From: Acidimicrobiaceae bacterium
GTDB taxonomy: Bacteria > Actinomycetota > Acidimicrobiia > Acidimicrobiales > Palsa-688
Assembly: GCA_030838025.1 (NCBI GenBank)
Contig: JAUTXM010000024.1
Coordinates: forward strand, 1-16,011
Direction: 5' to 3'
DNA: 16,011 nucleotides
Part shown: positions 14,094 to 16,011 of the stretch, piece after piece
How the letters are laid out: each line of letters begins with the position of its first letter
Numbering within the stretch: the first letter of the stretch is position 1
Made by a program: the position numbers and the translations under genes
The notes under the pieces: model-generated
Database searches by the model: none
What the model was told of the DNA's origin: nothing
The model's input: only the letters and a program-made list of their open reading frames with translations

Positions 14094-14566
14094 GCCGGTA
14101 CCTCCGCTCCGGCGGCATCGGCGGCGGCGAGTATCGCCTTGACGATGTTGTGGTACCCGGTGCAGCGGCACAGGTTGCCTTCCAAGGCGCTGCGCACCTC
14201 CTGCTCGCTTGGGTGAGCGTTCTCCTTCAAGAGCGACACCGCGGCCAGCACCATGCCCGGAGTGCAAAACCCGCATTGCAGGGCATGGTTCTCGCGGAAT
14301 GCCTCCTGCATCGGGTGCAGCGTGCCCGGGTCAGCCAGGCCTTCGATCGTCATGATCTCGGCGCCGTCGGCCTGGACGGCCAGCACAGTGCAGGACTTCA
14401 CCGACTCACCGTCGAGCAGCACCGTGCAGGTGCCGCACGACGTGGTGTCGCAGCCGACGTTGGTGCCGGTCAATCCTGCGACGTCTCGAATGAACTGGAC
14501 GAGCAGGACACGCGCTTCGATCTCGTGTTCCTGACTCGTCCCATTAATGGTCATTGCGACCTTCAT
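14090..14566 (-). CDS. coxS: Molybdenum hydroxylase [2Fe-2S] subunit (CoxS-like)
   Basis: A 158-residue iron-sulfur subunit. The plant-ferredoxin-like domain has C39, C44, C47 and C59 (GCDTTSCGTCTVLLDG...SC). The helical domain has C98, C101, C133 and C135 (CGFCTPGM...LCRCTGY). All eight cluster ligands are present, so it should carry two [2Fe-2S] clusters. It links the Mo site in CoxL to the flavin in CoxM. ATG at 14564-14566 is preceded by GGGGAGG three bases away, a strong but closely spaced ribosome-binding site. The second Met (residue 5) is a less likely start. The stop overlaps the coxL ATG. A 66-bp gap separates it from the esterase gene before it; that gap has an 8-bp palindrome (CGGATCCG) but no clear promoter. 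Confidence 0.95.
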   Translation of the reverse strand: MKVAMTINGTSQEHEIEARVLLVQFIRDVAGLTGTNVGCDTTSCGTCTVLLDGESVKSCTVLAVQADGAEIMTIEGLADPGTLHPMQEAFRENHALQCGFCTPGMVLAAVSLLKENAHPSEQEVRSALEGNLCRCTGYHNIVKAILAAADAAGAEVPA

Positions 14567-14632
14567 GGGCCTCCCCTTCCCGGAGATGTCCCAATCATGT
14601 CGCGCCGCTTGCAGTTTTGCTCGCCGGATCCG

Positions 14633-15499
14633 CTAGATGTTGTGGGCGGAGACGAACCGCCAGATCTCGGCGGTGGCGTCGAAGGTCGCCGAAGTCGGGC
14701 CCACGATGCCAATCGGCAGGTACTGGACCCCGCCCGGCCAGGTATGGCCGCCGCCGTCCACCCGCCAGAACTCGAGGTCGCACGGCGCGGTTGCGCCCCG
14801 CCAAGCCCGGATGGTCACGTCCGGCTCGATCCTGGTCACCACAGGCCCGACGGCGCCGTTGTGGGTCGCCAGTAGCGCCGCCCACTCCTCCACCCCGAGG
14901 ACGCGGCCTCGGTCGATGCCGCCCCGTCGCTGGGTCCGCACTGCCCCGCCGGCATAGGGCACGATGGCGTCACCGGTGCCGTGGATCTGGATGAGCGGTA
15001 CCGGCCGGTCGGGACGCCACCAGCTCGGGGCATCGGCGGGCGCCGTCCCCGCCACCTGGGCGAAGGCCGCGATTCGGTCGGGGAGCCCGCTGGCCAGGCG
15101 GGCCGCCATCATGGCCCCGTTCGAGATCCCCACGGCGTACACCCGCCGCCGATCGATGGGCAGCCATCCCGCCAGGCAGTCGATCAGGGCGGCGACGAAG
15201 CCGACGTCGTCGACCGCGCCCGGCATGGCCGGCAACCGACCGTCGTTCCAGTGCCGGTCGAAGCCGTTGGGCGACACCACGGCGAAACGCTCCCGATCCG
15301 CCAGGCGGTGGAAGCGTGTGAGCCGGTCGAGGCCGGCGCCGTTTCCGCCCCCGCCATGGAGCTGGATGACGAGCGGCGCGCCCACCGGCAGGACCGGCGG
15401 GACATGGACGCGATAGGGGCGTGGTCGCCCGTCGTACGTGATGACGTGGTCCGTCGTGCCCGGACCGTCGTCGGCCGGTGTGAGCCGCCGGGCCCTCAC
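14633..15499 (-). CDS. PHB-depolymerase-like (LpqC-type) esterase
   Basis: The 288-residue alpha/beta hydrolase resembles the polyhydroxybutyrate depolymerase/feruloyl esterase group. It has the oxyanion motif HGGGGNG (48-54), DRHWNDGR, nucleophile S126 in GISNGAMMA, D177 in IHGTGDAIVPY, and H252 in GGGHTWPGG. Unlike many relatives it has no signal peptide from this start, so it is likely cytosolic and acts on a small ester rather than on a polymer outside the cell. GTG at 15497-15499 overlaps the stop of the MOSC gene (GTGA). The next gene downstream is coxS, 66 bp away. The frame is open further upstream, but that part overlaps the MOSC gene and does not look conserved. Confidence 0.88.
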   Translation of the reverse strand: MRARRLTPADDGPGTTDHVITYDGRPRPYRVHVPPVLPVGAPLVIQLHGGGGNGAGLDRLTRFHRLADRERFAVVSPNGFDRHWNDGRLPAMPGAVDDVGFVAALIDCLAGWLPIDRRRVYAVGISNGAMMAARLASGLPDRIAAFAQVAGTAPADAPSWWRPDRPVPLIQIHGTGDAIVPYAGGAVRTQRRGGIDRGRVLGVEEWAALLATHNGAVGPVVTRIEPDVTIRAWRGATAPCDLEFWRVDGGGHTWPGGVQYLPIGIVGPTSATFDATAEIWRFVSAHNI

Positions 15500-16011
15500 C
15501 GCGCCTGTCGGCGCAGCAGCGCCCGTTCGGCCATGGCCCGCCACCGCTCGGGCGCGGCGCTGGTGGCCGCGATCTGACCGAGCAGGCCCGGGGTCGGACG
15601 ATGATGGGCCTCCACCAGGTCGCCGATGGTCAAGGTGCTCTCCGGTCGTTGCACCCCGATGATCTCGCAGCCGGGCGACACTTCGCCCTCGTCGACGATC
15701 CGTAGGTAGGTGCCGAACCGGCTGGCCTGGTCGAAGTCGTCGACGAAGGTGGCGTCGCCCATCCGCATGCCGAGCTTGTAGCACGGCAGGCGTGGCTCGC
15801 TGACCTCCAAGGTGGCCGACCCGACCAGCCAGCGTTCCCCGATGGCCGCGTCCACCAGGTCGACGCCCTCGGTGGTCAGGTTCTCCCCGAACGTGCCCGG
15901 CTCGAGCGCGTGGTCGAGCTGGGACGACCACCAGCGGTAGTCCTCCGACGCGTAGGCGTAGATCGCCTTGTCGTAGCCGCCGTGGACACGGCGGTCGGCT
16001 TGATCGTCGCC
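15496..16011 (-). CDS. MOSC-domain protein (YiiM-like), partial at right edge
   Basis: The 171 C-terminal residues are visible; about 40 N-terminal residues lie outside the window. The stretch begins GDDQADRRVHGGYDKAIYAY, then GTFGENLTTEGVD, the core of YiiM-type MOSC proteins. A conserved cysteine follows at visible residue 77 (PRLPCYKLGMRMGD). MOSC domains bind molybdenum cofactor and are linked to sulfur transfer or to N-hydroxylated base reduction in E. coli YiiM. Placed at the head of a molybdenum-hydroxylase cluster and overlapping the esterase start by four bases, it may help mature or supplement the Mo enzyme; this is an inference from position. Confidence 0.9.
   Translation of the reverse strand, partial: GDDQADRRVHGGYDKAIYAYASEDYRWWSSQLDHALEPGTFGENLTTEGVDLVDAAIGERWLVGSATLEVSEPRLPCYKLGMRMGDATFVDDFDQASRFGTYLRIVDEGEVSPGCEIIGVQRPESTLTIGDLVEAHHRPTPGLLGQIAATSAAPERWRAMAERALLRRQAR

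Noticed and set aside
14094..14276. 61-codon N-terminal extension of coxL
   Set aside because: It lies inside coxS in another frame, is Arg/Gly-rich and is unlike any CoxL N-terminus; ATG 14093 fits the family and overlaps the coxS stop.
14567..14632. Promoter for coxS
   Set aside because: I could not find a TANNNT hexamer with sensible spacing; only a short palindrome and the ribosome-binding site are visible.

Overview
The window is high-GC DNA with heavy use of GTG starts, dense overlapping genes, an actinobacterial-type GlgC/GlgA pair and an F420-type luciferase-like oxidoreductase. All of this points to an actinomycete-like bacterium (Actinomycetota, possibly a deep environmental lineage). 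The lineage is inferred from protein style only. I see no tRNA, rRNA, CRISPR array, insertion sequence or phage gene.

Left part (1-3967, all minus strand, transcribed right to left): guaA (GMP synthase), then glgC (ADP-glucose pyrophosphorylase), then a glgA/glgM-type glycosyltransferase that runs off the left edge. GlgC makes ADP-glucose and the GT4 enzyme uses it for storage alpha-glucan or its maltose-1-phosphate precursor. A 239-bp gap (3968-4206) upstream of guaA holds three inverted repeats, two of which cannot form together.

Middle part (4207-8664): an epoxide-hydrolase-like alpha/beta hydrolase and a ferritin-like predicted metal-dependent hydrolase (PF10118 type) form an overlapping minus-strand pair. 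A small glyoxalase-like protein is divergent to them (plus). A membrane-anchored protein of unknown function follows a MobA/MocA-like nucleotidyltransferase (minus). A luciferase-like (LLM) F420-type oxidoreductase is divergent from the latter (plus), with the two ribosome-binding sites almost touching.

Right part (8684-16011, all minus strand): a molybdenum-hydroxylase cluster. In transcription order it reads MOSC-domain protein (partial, right edge), a PHB-depolymerase-like esterase, coxS ([2Fe-2S] subunit), coxL (molybdopterin subunit), coxM (FAD subunit), coxD (MoxR-type AAA ATPase) and coxE (VWA protein). Stop/start overlaps of four bases join MOSC-esterase, coxS-coxL and coxL-coxM. The CoxL active-site loop reads AYRGAGR, the form II signature, not the AYxCSFR of proven CO dehydrogenases. 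The natural substrate is therefore open, and the esterase and MOSC protein at the head of the cluster are clues to it. The nearby MocA-like protein could supply the cytosine dinucleotide form of the molybdenum cofactor.

A recurring oddity is short tandem repeats of 15 or 21 bp, in frame within glgC, coxD and mocA and also in the glgC-glgA spacer. They add low-complexity segments to otherwise conserved enzymes.
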